Shown: positions 35,662 through 48,714 of the stretch, piece after piece
How the letters are laid out: every line of letters starts with the position of its first letter
Position numbering within the stretch: the stretch's first letter is position 1
Assembly: GCF_030272615.1 (NCBI RefSeq)
Contig: NC_081413.1
Location: 161,012,849 to 161,076,848 of the forward strand
Reading direction: 5' to 3'
Length of the DNA: 64,000 nucleotides
Source of the DNA: Cryptomeria japonica
Lineage: Eukaryota > Streptophyta > Pinopsida > Cupressales > Cupressaceae
Position numbers and translations under genes: made by a program
The notes under the pieces: generated by a model
The model's input: only the letters and a program-made list of their open reading frames with translations
Told to the model about the DNA's origin: nothing
The model's database searches: none

Positions 35662-37329
35662 TACATAACACACACTAGAGGCATGTCATACATATACTAA
35701 GGTGAAGCAATGCATGTAACTATATATCTCCTAAATATTAGTTCAATTTACTTGTATTGTCAACTTTAGAATTGTTATTCGAGACACATTCCAAGGACCA
35801 ATTTACCTCCTTTAGGTAGTTTTGATAATTGTTGATAAAGATTTTCTTCAAATCAATATATTCAACCTATATGGAAGCCTGATGTTGAGTATTAGCTTTT
35901 ACTTCTACATACTATTGTAGTTCAAGGACCTTGAAAATACCAAAATGGAGCAAAATGAACATAAGATTTGAACCAACAATTTGTTTCCTTGCTAGTTGGG
36001 CACAAGCAAGATGGTATGCTTCCCGCACATCTTGAATGATGAAATATTATCACTTTGGCCTCTATTGTTGTGTGTCAAAAATTGAAGTACATGCAGCAGA
36101 ACCAACAACACCAATGTGTGTTACTTTTGTTTAAGCCTTGAATAGGATTCTTTGGGTACAAATTTTGAGACAAAATTGAAGTTAGATATCCTATAGGCAT
36201 TCATTGCTTATGTTAATGATGAAATAACACCATTTTATTTGTCTAAAAAAATGTATACAATGTAAGTTACAACAAAAATGTAGAATCTACATACAATAAT
36301 TACTACAAGCATGTGCTCATTGAAGTGTGCCCTACAATTCTCTCAAACTTCGTGTATTTGGTCTTCTAGTACTTTAGAGTAAAATTGGAATAAGCCAAGG
36401 AACATGTTGTTTAAAGTTCCAATTAGAGATATTTTTTTCCACCCTTGAGATGAAATAAGACCACAACACAAAAGAAGTTAACTCAAAGAAAATGAAAAGC
36501 AAATTGGAATTTTCTAACAAGGGATATGGGTTTAATGGCTTGGTTAGATTTTTTCTCCACCCTACAAGGCAACAAAAATTGCCTCCAAAGCATAAAGGAT
36601 GTCCAAAAATTTGAACATAAATAGAAGGTCAATCCCTAACCATCTTTATTATTAAAGCCACACAAGATGAGTAAAGTGATTGTCTAAAGCAATGAATCTT
36701 CTATCATTGAATCGTGAACCTTAAAGCTAAACAAGAGTATCCCAACATCAAATGGCTTCCCTCACAATTATCTCTTCTTATGCAAGAGTGAGGAAGGAGC
36801 AATCAGAAAAGTCTCCATATATAATTGCTTGTCAGTTCAAAGGGAGAGAGAGCTTTTAAAATCCCTCATGAAAATTTATGGGCCAAGAAATATCTACAAC
36901 CCACTATGGCAAACACAAAGAAAAGGAACAAGAATCTTTTGCTGATAGATCTAAATATATCAAAACCCCTAGATTTCAAACCAATAATGGTGAAACAGGA
37001 AGCAATATCACTGAAGGGAGTTCCCACAACCCTAATGAATGTGGGGACCAAAACAAAAAGTCATTATATCTTGACATATGTTTTCTAAAGTTTATTTTGA
37101 TGAGCATCACATGTTTGGAGAGGCTGTCCCATTGAATATCTTCCAAAACGTCAATGATTTTGTCCGAAATGTATCTCCCTCAAATGAAACTTGTCTGCAA
37201 TGGTTAAATAATGTAAAGGAGTATGTTTTTTATCCTCAAGGCAAGAGCCTTGGTAATAATTTAGTAGTATGCACTAAAGAAAATGATAAGCCTCGAATTA
37301 TTAATAATTACTAGGCCAAATGCCTTGGG
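35662..37329. other. Intergenic stretch, no supported gene
   Basis: AT-rich. The plus-strand frames at 36825-37314 are short and overlap each other in different frames; none resembles a known protein. Nothing else recognised. Confidence 0.5.
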
Positions 37330-37600
37330 AAGGAATTTGATATTGCACTTACTGATAAATCCTTGAAGAGATTTCTTTGTTGAGGAGCTTCCAAACAAAC
37401 CTTGTGTGGATCAGAGCCAAAAGTAAGCTAAAGAGTCTTCTAGAATTCACAAGGATAACCATCCAAACCAGGGGCCTTATTATTGCCTATCAACACAAGG
37501 GCTTGAGAAAGCTCATCCCAGCAGGAAAAAATCACAAGCCCTCTTTTGAGAAGATGGAAGTTTTTGATGCAGAACCTTAAGGCAAATCTAGGAAGGAGCT
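37330..37600 (-). pseudogene. LINE reverse transcriptase fragment
   Basis: On the minus strand, 37540 down to 37400 reads WDELSQALVLIGNNKAPGLD, then GYPCEF, a stop, KTL. NNKAPG-DG is a hallmark of plant L1-type RT. The next part gives FLNKEISSRIYQ in a shifted frame. Only a short piece remains, with stops; no endonuclease or poly(A) end was identified. Confidence 0.75.
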
Positions 37601-38057
37601 TCATGCCCAGGAGTGATGACCTGAACAGTAAAAAAACAATCTATAATGATCAACAAAGGCCTGAACAATTTGGATACTGCTTCTGACCAAGATTTCCTGT
37701 CAACTATAAGTTTGAAAAGTTTCTCCAACAATGTCACTAAGCAACTTTATAAGAGAAAATAGTCACACAGCGCAATGGAAATTGACTATTTAAGTAATTT
37801 TTTCAACTAAAAAGCTTTAATTAGTAAACATGAGCGTACAAAATATAGATCAGTACACTAGCAGTTATAATCCAACCATGCTAAGACAGATGTCGAGCAT
37901 GAATGAATGATTCTGGGTCTAAATTACCAGGAATTCAAACTAGTAAACTTCTTCACACTTGAGCTTATTTACTGCAAATCTTATTTACAAAAGCCATGCT
38001 CAATTAACAAATACGCCCACACATAGAGTGACACGCAGTTGCATATATTTTTGCACA

Positions 38058-40946
38058 TCAGCTATTATCAGGAATCAAAATTATTGAGCCGCTTGTCTTC
38101 CTAGCCTCGAGGTCAGCATGAGCCTTTGCAGCTTCTGACAGTGGGTATGTCTTAGTCACACGTACTTTTAGAACACCGGAGGCAACATTGGCAAATAATT
38201 CTCCTGCTCTTTCCAGGAGCTCTTCCCGAGTTGCAGTGTAATGCATCATTGAAGGCCGAGTCAAAAACAAAGATTTTTGGGCAAGGGCTGACAAAGGAAC
38301 AGGATCAATGACACCTGATGACTGGCCAAAGCTCACCATGTAACCTCTGGAAGCCAAGCACTCTAAAGACCCCTGACATATAGAAATCAACATTGTAAAA
38401 CATGGTACTTCTCAAAACAAAAACAAATTGCAGCATCTGTATACCTGGAATGTGTCCTTGCCCACTGAATCATAAACAACCTGCACACCCTGTCCCTTTG
38501 TAATTTCTTTGACACGATCTACAAAATTTTCCTGGGTGTAGATGATGGCATGATGGCATCCATCTTCAATTGCCTGTGAAGCCTTCTCTTTGGTAGATAC
38601 TGTGCCAATGACAGTTGCACCAAGGGCATTAGCCCATTGACATAACAAGGATCCTACCCCTCCAGCAGCAGCATGAACAAGAATTGTATGCCCAGGTTCC
38701 ACCTATACTCATCATGTTCCATAATGGATATTCAATGAATAGGTATTTCAGAAGTACAAAAATAATGTAAAATTGAAGTACCCAGTTAACCTTTCCTTCT
38801 GATCTCATAAACAGTATGATAGTGAATTTAGAATAAATTTGCACTTGGTAATTATATCATATACCTTAAAGCAACGCCGAACAAGATACTGAGCAGTCAT
38901 ACCCTTCAGCAAAATTGCAGCACCCAAGATAGGATCAATGTTAGATGGCACTGACACAACGACACTTGCAGAAAGAATCTGTTCTTCAGAGTACGAACCC
39001 ATAGGATTCCTTGCATAGCCAACTAAATCGCCCAACTGTCTTCCTGTCAATCCTGGTCCTACAGCAGTTACCACTCCCACTGCTTCCATTCCTGTTAAAT
39101 AACAGAAAGCCTGAAGGTAATAATGGAACTCGCTATGAACATGCCCTAGACCAAAATACTAAACATGTCTACCAAAAAAACCTCAAAATATTTTACACAT
39201 TATCAGTGACATTTAATATAAGTATTCAAATGTTCATCAGTGAGATGATGGATTTGACATTTAGAAAACCTTGAAATACGAAACATGCACAGATACAGAT
39301 TGTGAGCAAGTAACTTCAAAATGTTTAAGTTCATCCTTAACTAAGCAATAGAGAACGCTAGCTAGGATTATAGACAAAAATGACAAAAGCAAACTTGAAA
39401 ATGGTTCAAAATTTTCTTGCATAAATATTGATACTTGATAAAGGCAGCGTGTATTGAAGTAGAAAAGTGGGTTATGACGTAATCAAACAGCAGGAGATCT
39501 GTCGTCATGTTGTGACCTTTTCACACATTGCCCCATTGCAAACGGGGACCCCCTCTTTCTTGCTTTCTCCGTTGGTTAGTTTAGGGTTTTGGCAGCATAG
39601 TGGGCAATTTTGAGTTCCCGTGCCCGAGTCTCGGATTTTTTATCATGCCTTTGAAACATTACCTTAAAGAATGATCTAAAGTATAAACATTGATTTAAGG
39701 AAGAAAAACTATTCACACTTGTTTTTCACCTTAATGTTACAAAACATGCATAGAGTTTAAAATACTTAGCAACTATATATGACAGACCTGGGGAAGAACC
39801 CTTTGCTTCACCCAATGTTTTGATTGATATTGCCATGGCACTTTCCATTGTGAGATTGAGCTGGGATATTTATATTGTTCCAATCCCATCCCATGGCCCC
39901 CTCACACTGGCCTCTAGGTTGTGGATTCCATGGTTGCACAGGTCCTGCAGCTTCACTGAAATTGAAGCTTTTAGATACACTGAAGATTTTAGTGAAACTG
40001 GTGGTTATTCTGTACTACCTCTTTGCAGCCTCTATGCACTGAGGATGTGTTTTATTGCCTCCATATGGCTAAGCACGTTCTAATAGTAACAGCGTAAAAT
40101 GGCTAGGCCTTCCTACTGTTTATTGAGATAGTTAATTATAGTTCTCTAATTGTCTTTGTACAATTGTGTACCAAAGCAGTCCAAAAGAAAATGGCAAACA
40201 ATGCCTACCTGGAAAATAAATAGGGAAAGAAATATTATCATATTTGTAATATGTATAGTTGCATCCAGGATGGATAATGAATAGGACGCCTAAACACACA
40301 TTTACTGAACTATACTGGGAGAAATCCTGGGCAACCATTATTTCAAGATTAATAAAAAAAAAAGATTTGGAATGTGAAAAATAACTTAACTCAGACATCA
40401 AATGGATAAAGTTAAATACTATCTGCTTCAACATGTGTTGCACAAGTTCTAAGTTTCTATGAATAATGTGTATGCCTTTTCAATACATTTTTCCAAATTA
40501 GCCAAAGGCATTCAAGGGATGGCCTTTTCACAAGACAGTCCATAGCCTTTTATTAACTTATTGCACTGTTCACATTGAGACAAACTTGGCATTCACTGAA
40601 TGTTACTAACATATACTTTCTGTTAATTACAAAGAAACTTACTAGTGATTATAATTGAAAGGCTCGCATGTCCAGGTTTGGCCTCAATTGTGTATTCCAT
40701 GCAAGTTATACTGATGTAAAGCATCATTAAACATGTAATCTAAAACTAATCAGAACATATGAATGAAATTAGATATTTCAGTAATGAGCAGAATTTTCAA
40801 TACTTACCAAGTGTGAAAGGTAGCTCAGTTTTGTACACGCCTTTCCGGTAGTATACATCAATAAAATTCACACCAATAGCTTTATGTTTAACACGTATTT
40901 CACCCTCACCAGGTTCTCCGACTTCCACATCCTCCCACTTAAGTAC
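38058..40946 (-). CDS. NADPH:quinone oxidoreductase (zeta-crystallin type), 5' exon not found
   Basis: Four exons on the minus strand: 40808-40946, 38865-39091, 38445-38702 and 38058-38372, each bounded by AG and GT with matching phases; the stop is TGA at 38058-38060. The first seen exon begins VLKWEDVEVGEPGEGEIRV, so roughly the first 20-25 residues and the start codon are missing. The protein is a medium-chain reductase: a GroES-like half (IGVNFIDVYYRKGVYK, GVVTAVGPGL), then the NADPH fold with AAAGGVGSLLCQWANALGA, VYDSVGKDTFQ, and a C-terminal SEAAKAHADLEARKTSGSI. About 312 codons are visible against about 324 in the family. It reduces quinones using NADPH, probably cytosolic; no stop or frameshift was seen, so it may be functional. 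Confidence 0.9.
39092..40807 (-). other. Oxidoreductase intron with Tat LTR fragment
   Basis: A 1716-bp intron between GT (plus 40806-40807, donor sequence GTAAGTA) and AG (39092-39093). The other seen introns are 162 bp (38703-38864) and 72 bp (38373-38444). At 39508-39640 it holds a copy of the first part of a Tat LTR. The plus-strand frame at 39820-40083 is not convincing. Confidence 0.85.
39508..39640 (+). repeat. Truncated Tat LTR 5' end
   Basis: TGTTGTGACCTTTTCACAC, then TTGCCCCATTGCAAACGGGG, matches the starts at 50957, 61571 and 27849. Similarity fades after about 130 bp. Confidence 0.75.
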
Positions 40947-41552
40947 CTGCAAATACGTGTCATTGCAATAGCTAAGAACTTATGTATGATATGGACATAA
41001 ACTATGAATGCCAATCATCTTGCTGTAAGATTGCATGTGTAAATAAACTTACACTTCTTAAACAAACAAATCGTTTTTATTCAATGATGCAAGCATTTGC
41101 CTCTCTATCTAATAAGCCTCAAATGCAAAAGCTGAAAAAGGGATTGTTGAATGTTTTTAAAATTCATAGACCAAAATGTAACATTTTCCTAACTTAGCAG
41201 GTTTTCTACAATATCCCTCTCAACTCAACCATTATCTGGTAAAGATACAATTGGAAACTCTTCCCTATAGATCAAATCGTACATCAAAATAATAATATTT
41301 CTTCTCAATGAAAAAAACAATAGACTGTCCAATAGGTCAAATAAAGTTAGCAAACCATCAAAACAAATTTTGATAAAATTACAAACTAAAATTGTCTGAC
41401 CACTACAGTCAATGTTCAAAGTATCATAGGTTTCCAAGACAATGTCAACCGTAGAGATCAAAAAATCTTTACAGGATCAAGATCATTAATCCTATAGGAT
41501 GGAATGGATCAAATGAGAATGTCAACAATCCACACAAGTAGAGAGGAAGCTG
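40947..41552. other. Probable intron sequence upstream of the visible oxidoreductase exons
   Basis: No exon-like coding stretch for the missing N-terminus was found here or up to 48550. AT-rich, no supported gene. Confidence 0.5.
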
Positions 41553-41830
41553 GAAATTAAAAAAATTTAAAGATTATCAGGATATTTGATATTCAATATT
41601 AATGAAGGAGAGAAAGTCTCCTTGAATAAGAGTTACAAACGATCTATCCGATAAGGTTAAGATCGACAACCAAGAAAAGAAGAAGACAACTAAGAGAATA
41701 AAGAATATTCCTAAAGTCTATCCTAACAACTTAATTGACCATTATAACTAAATATTACAAATATTATTTTGGTACCCTCCCTTAATGGTCAATCTGTCAA
41801 CTACACCAAGCCAAACCCAAAAACTAGAAA

Positions 41831-42567
41831 CAAAGTTTTAAAACTCGGACTCGCCACATACTCGGCAAACCAAAAATTTGGACTCGAACTCGGACTTGTA
41901 AAAGACTCGCGAAAGACTCGGCAAGGACTTGGCAAAAAAAAAACCATAGTTTTACAAAAAAACATAAAGAAATTAATGCATTTAGAGAACATAAGAGCCA
42001 TAATTGAAACATTATACATGTCATATGATCTACAAACGCGCAATATTTGAAATTTCATCATTCATACTCACAGTTTCAAACTTTCAACTCTAAAATGTAT
42101 AATACCAAGATTTCTTCAATGCTAATTATGTTGTTATATGGAGCCTAATCAGACTCAAAGGTTAAATTTTCCCTACTTCCATCAGCGCAGTTTCCCCCTA
42201 TATTTTTCAACAGGGGTTTGGGGGCAGCACCCCCAAGTTGGGGTCAAGGGGCATCACCCCTTGCGCGCTCCTGCAAGGCCAAAAATACTTTTATTATTTT
42301 ATAAAGGCGTCGGGTGTTATTTTTCTTTTATTTTTCACTCCCTCAGTTATGCCAAATGAAGGCCAAAAAATATTTTTTAAAATCACTTTTAAAGCTTGCA
42401 TGACATTTTTTCTATGTCACGCGAGTCCATCTGAAAGACTCGCGAGTCCGTGCAAAAAACTCGCGCGAGTCTTTCAGATGGACTCGCCTCGCGAGTCCTT
42501 GGCGAGTTGACTCGTGGCTCCCATGGACTCGTGAGTCCGTGGCGAGTCCACAAGTCTTCAAACTATG
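41831..42567. mobile_element. hAT-type MITE (737 bp) inside Copia-C
   Basis: Flanked by an exact 8-bp duplication ACTAGAAA (41823-41830 and 42568-42575). Ends are imperfect inverted repeats: CAAAGTTTTAAAACTCGG at the left and, reversed, CATAGTTTGAAGACTTG at the right. Both subterminal regions are crowded with ACTCGG, ACTCGC and GACTCGCGAG words, especially 42420-42550. No transposase. The same ACTCG words mark the ends of the hAT transposon at 55219-59777. Confidence 0.82.
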
Positions 42568-42575
42568 ACTAGAAA

Positions 42576-43868
42576 TGATCTGCTAGTCAAAAAGCATAGA
42601 AGGTTGACTCCTCAGAATGTTCTACGACATGAGCCTCTAGTGGAGAACCTCTATAATTGGATTGCTAATCACCCAACCTCTTTTTGTAGAACTTCTTCAT
42701 GTGACCAAGATGACCATCCCTCCTATAATTCTAAGTCACAAAAAGCAAGAAATTCACTGCTATTGAAAACAACACTGAAATGTTTAGGAAAAAATCTGCA
42801 AAACACAAACAGAAAACAAACCCCACAATTTTAATAAAAAACTTTAAAAGTCAGCAAAAAATCTGCAAAACAATTTTACATGAAACCGCAGGCAGCCCAA
42901 AATTTTAAAAAAAAAAATTAAAAATTGATACCAAACACCACTATTTTCTGGAAAAAATAGATCAAAACCCTAGTCATCCAAAGAACACCATGACTTCTAG
43001 AAAAAATATTCAAAACCCTTACCGTCGTAGTACCCATGATTTTTGTACCAAAAAGTCACCAAAAAAAGTCTGTAAACTCGGCTAAAAACCCTAGTTGTAT
43101 AAAAATCATCAACAACATCAGAAAATCACCACCAAACCCTAGGCAATGGAAAGAAACCACAATTTTGAAAAAAAATTGTGCAAAATATGCAGAAAATCAT
43201 AAAAGTCTCATCGAACAGTCTGAAGGTTGCCAAAAAACCTATCGTGCCCAGGAAGAGTCATTGTGTGCCAAACCAAGGAAAAATGGCACCCCAAAACACT
43301 AAAATACACCAAAAACTTAAATGGTTAGATGCATGCACAATTTCTACAAAAAATAGAGAGAAAACCCTTCAAAACTAGCACAATATCCTCCATAAACCCT
43401 TGCAGTGTCCAAATACAAAGAAAAACATAATTTGTTGCAACAAACAGTGCCTCGATTTTCCACAAAAAGTCCAATGATTTTTATTCAAAAAATTACTAGA
43501 AAAGGGTCATGTGAATCTACAAAGCAAAAACCATCAATTTTTTTTTTGTTAAAAAACCCTCAATTTTATTCAAAAAATCAATCCAGAACTTCTGAAAACC
43601 CTTAAGAAATTTTCAGGTATAAATACCCACAAACTTTGTTGAAAAAATTTGCCAAAAAATTGCCCACAAATTTATAAAAAAATTCATCTAAACTTCAAAA
43701 CGGATACCACGAATTTATTGAAAAATCCGCCAAAACTTCAAAAAAGAAATCTGAGATTTTTCCTTCCTTGGTAGATCCATATGGCACCATAAAATTCGAA
43801 CGAGCCCTTTTGATAAATTCTTTGTTACCAATCTTAAGATTCCTTCAAAACTCGAGCTTTCTTCCAAA
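42576..43868. other. A-rich interior of Copia-C with telo-box-like words
   Basis: No gene. Repeating low-complexity sequence with several AAACCCTA-like words (near 42967, 43088 and 43134) and many CAAAAAATC-like words. Confidence 0.55.
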
Positions 43869-44113
43869 GCTCTAATACCATATTACAAAAAGTAATGACA
43901 ATGAATGATTATCAAGATATTCTATATTCAATAATAACAAAGGAGAGGAAGTCTCCTTAAAAACGAATTACAAATGATCTATCTGATAAGTATAAGATCG
44001 ACAACTAAGAAAAGCAAAAGACAACGAAGAGAATAAAGAATATTCCTAAAGTCTATCCTAACAACTTAATTGACCAATATAACTAAATACTACAATATTA
44101 TTTTAACAGGAAT

Positions 44114-45497
44114 GTGGATGAGGAGGGGACTGACCATCTAAGTTGAAGAACAAAGGGCCCACCAAATCTAGTTAGAGAAAATGAGGATGGAAGCACCCAA
44201 AATTTCAGGGTATGGCATGAAGAACATAGACCTCAAATTATATAGAAAAGATTATGATAGATCATGTATCTGAGATTCTGAAGTAAAAGAACAACTGAAA
44301 CATATTACCAAACGGTGAAAAGAATGCAACATACAATTCACTACAAATTCATTTAAATGTCAAAAGGACCTATCATTGTAGATATTAAATAAAATCCAAT
44401 CGCTAAATTAAAATAAAACACAATGTTACATGAAAGATTAAAGTTTATTTTAAGAAGAAAGAACATAGAGAATCAGAAAACAACAAACAAGGCTTAGGTA
44501 GCTAATGCTTGGTCTTCAGTTCCATGCAACCTAAAGAGTGCCATCATTGTCATGGCACTAGACATCCTCACTATCAGAGTCTGCTATATCAGGCTCGTCA
44601 ATTATGCTTAAAGGTACCCATCTCCAAGGAAAATTAAAGGTACCCATCAATTATTGATCGCCAATCCATGCCAATCAATACTAAGGGTTTTCCAATGTTG
44701 AAGACATATGGCACGCTATGCACTACGCTAACTCCTCTACCTTGCTAGACGAAAGTTTGTTGCTCTTAATAGAACTAATGAAGCTTTATATGGACCGATT
44801 TTCTAAGCTCCAAATAGAAAACATTGTTTTTTATTTTTTTATTCATGCCAAATCAGGATTAAAGTGCAATTTTGCAGATAAAAACTGAATTTAATCATGA
44901 TTTTGCAGATTAAATCATATTTTTTTGCCTTTTCTGGAGCCTTGTCATACGTGCTCTAGTATGAAGAAAAAATCGGTAATCTGATTCAGATCACTAAGTG
45001 CAGATTATTCACCAGTAATTGGGATTCTTTGCAGAGATTTTCTAAATTGCTCTCTACGTAACAATTTAGATCAAGAAAAGAGGCAGCAACATGCCACCGC
45101 GTATAGATATGTGCAAGAGAATAATGTTTATCAGGGGTCCACACTTGTATAAGTAGGCCTAAAATAACATGTATAAGGCCCTAAGTATAAGGTGTAGACC
45201 TTATAATATAAATATGCATATGGTTATAAAATTATTCAATAATTAATAAAAATTAGTACACGAAAGAATTATCTTTATGTTAATTAATTAATTAAATAAA
45301 TAATTGCTGTCTTATGAAAAAATTTAATAAACTCCTGAATGGTTGTAACTTACCTTTTTCACCCTATATTTTAAGGAATCCCAATTGTGGAATAATATGT
45401 GGAGAGAATTAAATATGTAAATACCTGGATATTTACTTGACACAAAAGCGGTTTGTTTGAGGCCACTAGGAAGAAAAAGGTCCAAAGAGGAAACAAC
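44114..45497. other. Intergenic stretch, no supported gene
   Basis: AT-rich. A short minus-strand coding-like trace, IDEPDIADSDSEDV near 44565-44610, is too small to name. Nothing else recognised. Confidence 0.45.
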
Positions 45498-45840
45498 TGT
45501 GATACCCTAGGTTTTTGTTTCTGTAATTACCCTAGGTTTTTGTTTCTGTAATTGTAAATTTTGTCATTAGTGATGCTTGTGGGGTTTTACCTTTTTCCCA
45601 CCATAACTTGTGTTTCTCTGTTTTTCAATTTATTTCATGACACATATTTTCTGCACAATATATTTTGCATATATCATCACGCATAAAAATCTAAGGTTTC
45701 TAGCTTGGTATCAGAGCCTCCTTTAGTTTGTGATAATCATTTTTTGCAAGCTCATGAAAACCCTCCAATGGCCGCTTCCTCTTACCTCATTAGCCACAAG
45801 ATTTTGGGGTTCCCAGATGAACTTTCTTCTATGGTTTGAT
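45498..45840 (+). mobile_element. Copia-D: 5' end of a copia element (LTR, PBS, gag start)
   Basis: A short LTR of about 206 bp starts TGTGATACCCTAGG and ends near 45703. The PBS TGGTATCAGAGCC is at 45706-45718. An ATG at 45768 opens MAASSYLISHKILGFPDELS, stopping soon after. A 25-bp tandem duplication of ACCCTAGGTTTTTG... is at 45502-45551. No more of the element was traced. Confidence 0.7.
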
Positions 45841-48552
45841 GCATTTTGGATTGCTCAATAGTATAATTAATGGTGTTGTAATCTCATTATCTTTTAAATT
45901 GCATTCTTCTGCACTAATGCACATTCAAGTTTCGGGGTATATTTAAAAGTGGTTACCTGGAACTGTGAGTATGGAGTGAAACAAAAACTCTAGAGGATTG
46001 TTGATTGTAATAAAACGTTTATTTTGCTTGTCTGTGTGTGATTGTGAAAATGTTGCACAGTACTTGGACTAAATTTGGACTCTTGAAAAATATTTATCAA
46101 ACTGTCATCATCATTGTCATCGAGGGGTTTGCGATTGAAAATTGAAATCCAAAGATGCAACCATACAATTGTTAAAAGTTCAAACCATTAGACCAATCTA
46201 TTCATCCCTCAACTTTGTGAGACTCAAACAGAAAACATAAGATCCCTAGAGTTGTTATTGTAAGCAGCTTTCGACCCCTTACCATATTAAACAGTACTGC
46301 AAATCATTCAAGAGCAAGGCATTAATAAAAAAATTGTGCTATGTTTTCCTAATTCTAGATCTAGTTTAAGTTGTCACAAAAGATGCAGTAGCCTGTCATG
46401 ATTCTCTCTTCGAGCAATTTTTTTCAAAGTTGTTGTTATGCTTTAACATGTGCCCACTTCTATTGGAGGCTTAGTTAAACAGTCTCCAATAAAAGTCTGA
46501 GCCACTATCGATGATAACCATTTGTCATTTCTAGAAAAATTTCTTTCTATTTTAACTCTACATTTTGGCAGCAGCATTTTCAACTAATAAACACCATACT
46601 TTGAATGAAGCTAAAGCCCATCCCTTGTTGTGGTTAAAATTGTGAGCAATTATGCTTCATTCCTTGAAGTTTCCCTCATGGTATATGTTTTGTTGCCTAT
46701 ACACATGGCAAGAAGTACAGGTGAAGTGAAGTGGTCTGTGACATTTGATTCTTGTGTCAAGTGGTAACCAGCTTGTCATTAATCAAAGCTGCCTCTATAT
46801 GTCACACATAGCATGATCAACATTTCTAATAATCATTACACAGCATAATTTTACAGGAGGAGATACATTATAAACAAAGACAATAGAGAAAGGTCTCATT
46901 AGTTCAATCAATATAGATTTTCCCTCTTTCATTTTAGAAATAAGCTCATATATCTGGACATGTAAGCGGCAGATTCATTCCCTTGAAGCTGGAGTTCATA
47001 TTTACTGTCCCATCAATATCTTTGGCAAGAAATTTGAGCCATTTCAGGCTACTCTGATTTATTGGGACTATTTTGACTGAGACCCTTAATATATACCTAC
47101 TTATTATATGTGGACATAGCACCATCATACATATCCTTGAAAATTCATTGGAGAAATAGTTCTGTCAGAAAGAGGCATGAATTTTTTAATAACATGAAGA
47201 ACACAAATCACATAGTGCATGGCTCAAGGTGACACATACATTTTGAATACAATACAAACTAGATAAACTATTAATTTATTTGATATACTCTAAGATCTAT
47301 AGTGTTGAGTTAGGCAAGTTGGTAGTTGGGCCATGATCTACTTCTAATGAGGAAAGTTTTAAGTTTGAATCTTAACTACTACAAGCTTTATTGTATATGT
47401 TTAATGCAATGCTTGTTTTGATAAAAGACATAAAACCTACATGGGAGAGTAGCTTATTTTTCCTTTTGGTAAAACCATAAGAGATGTTATGATCAATTTA
47501 ATGTACTCCCTTGAAAAATGCAACTCACAACATACATTGTGATGATTATTAAAATATTTTCATATTAAGGTTTCTATCTCCATTAGCTTCCTTTTAGTTG
47601 TAAAGAAATGATGAAATCTAAATAATTCTCAAATTTCAGATAAGTATGTTATTGACAATACAACATTTGCTTGAGATCTGCTGTCTAAGTAAACAAATCT
47701 TTCGTAGTGCCTATGGTATCATTTCTTAACGTTCTTCTCAAGTTCCATTAAACTAGTGTTAACTTAGTTACTTTGCTAGATCACAATTATTTTTAAGGTG
47801 CTTGCCACACAAATTTACTACCATTTTGGAGTTCTTCAAATATGACCAATTAAAATTAGTCAAATATATATGCTAGTTCCTTTGAGCTTCAAGGAATGAT
47901 GCAACAAGTATTTGACAAGTAGTGTTAACCATTTATTGCACCCAGTGAATAAGGGAAATTTCTGAATTCTTCATATCTATGCCTATGGTTTATCCATCGA
48001 TGCCTATGTCATATCCCATCCTTGATCGTTATATATATATAATGAAACAATTATTGTTATTATTTAATTATCAAGAAATGATTATTTGAAATTTATTTAT
48101 TTATATTATCATTTAATTAATAATTATGACTGATAATATTCCCAATAATTGTATAAGCCTCAACCAAGGTAACCCATGTGAATCTATCGCAAGCATCATA
48201 TCCAAATATCTTCAATATCATTGGCATAGAGGGGAATAATACGAGACATTGATTGTGTGAAAGATATCGATTTGAGATAAACTTATAATGGACAACCATG
48301 CAAGTCATCGAGGGAGTATGGAGACATCGATACTCCAAGAACATAATCAAATGTCATTCCTTACCAAATTGACAACATTCTGAATACCAAATCTGCAACT
48401 AGTCATCAGCTATGATGATGTTTGATATCGAGTGGACAACAATTAACAATATTGTCAATTATATAAAAAGATTATGACATAATGTTATAATCAGCGAGTG
48501 TGGGAACACACGGACGTATTTAGTATTCCCCATCATGAAGAAGTGTTGATAC
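45841..48552. other. Intergenic stretch, no supported gene
   Basis: AT-rich with simple ATTTA-type runs near 48030-48125. The minus-strand frame at 46946-47128 has no recognised homologue. Nothing further seen. Confidence 0.45.
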
Positions 48553-48714
48553 TGTTGTCATTTTATGACACCCTTGGTCCATGAGTGAGAACCGATCAAA
48601 GATATGTTCCATGGACCAGCGCTACCTAGTTGATCAAGGGAAAGCAGAAGAATCATGAAGTGTGAAGTGTTGCCTTGTCTGGAGGAGGTTCCTCCCTTGG
48701 CCTTTTCTTCCTTC

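Larger units (their letters stand above)
41553..44108 (-). mobile_element. Copia-C: non-autonomous element with short LTRs
   Basis: Direct repeats of about 222 bp (41553-41774) and 228 bp (43881-44108) share CTATCCTAACAACTTAATTG and other blocks. The minus-strand PBS TGGTATTAGAGC (43869-43880) abuts the right repeat, and a purine tract AAGGGAGGG (41777-41785 on minus) abuts the left one. Between them there is no gag or pol, only an A-rich region and a hAT-type MITE. Size and structure fit a TRIM/LARD-type element. The TSD is unclear: GGAAT follows, GGAA(A) precedes. Confidence 0.8.

Noticed and set aside
36825-37314. Overlapping plus-strand frames near the LINE fragment
   Set aside because: Short, in mutually conflicting frames, and without homology I can recognise.
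44560-44630. Coding-like peptide IDEPDIADSDSEDV before a stop on the minus strand
   Set aside because: Only about 15 codons; composition could be chance, and no neighbouring exon was found.
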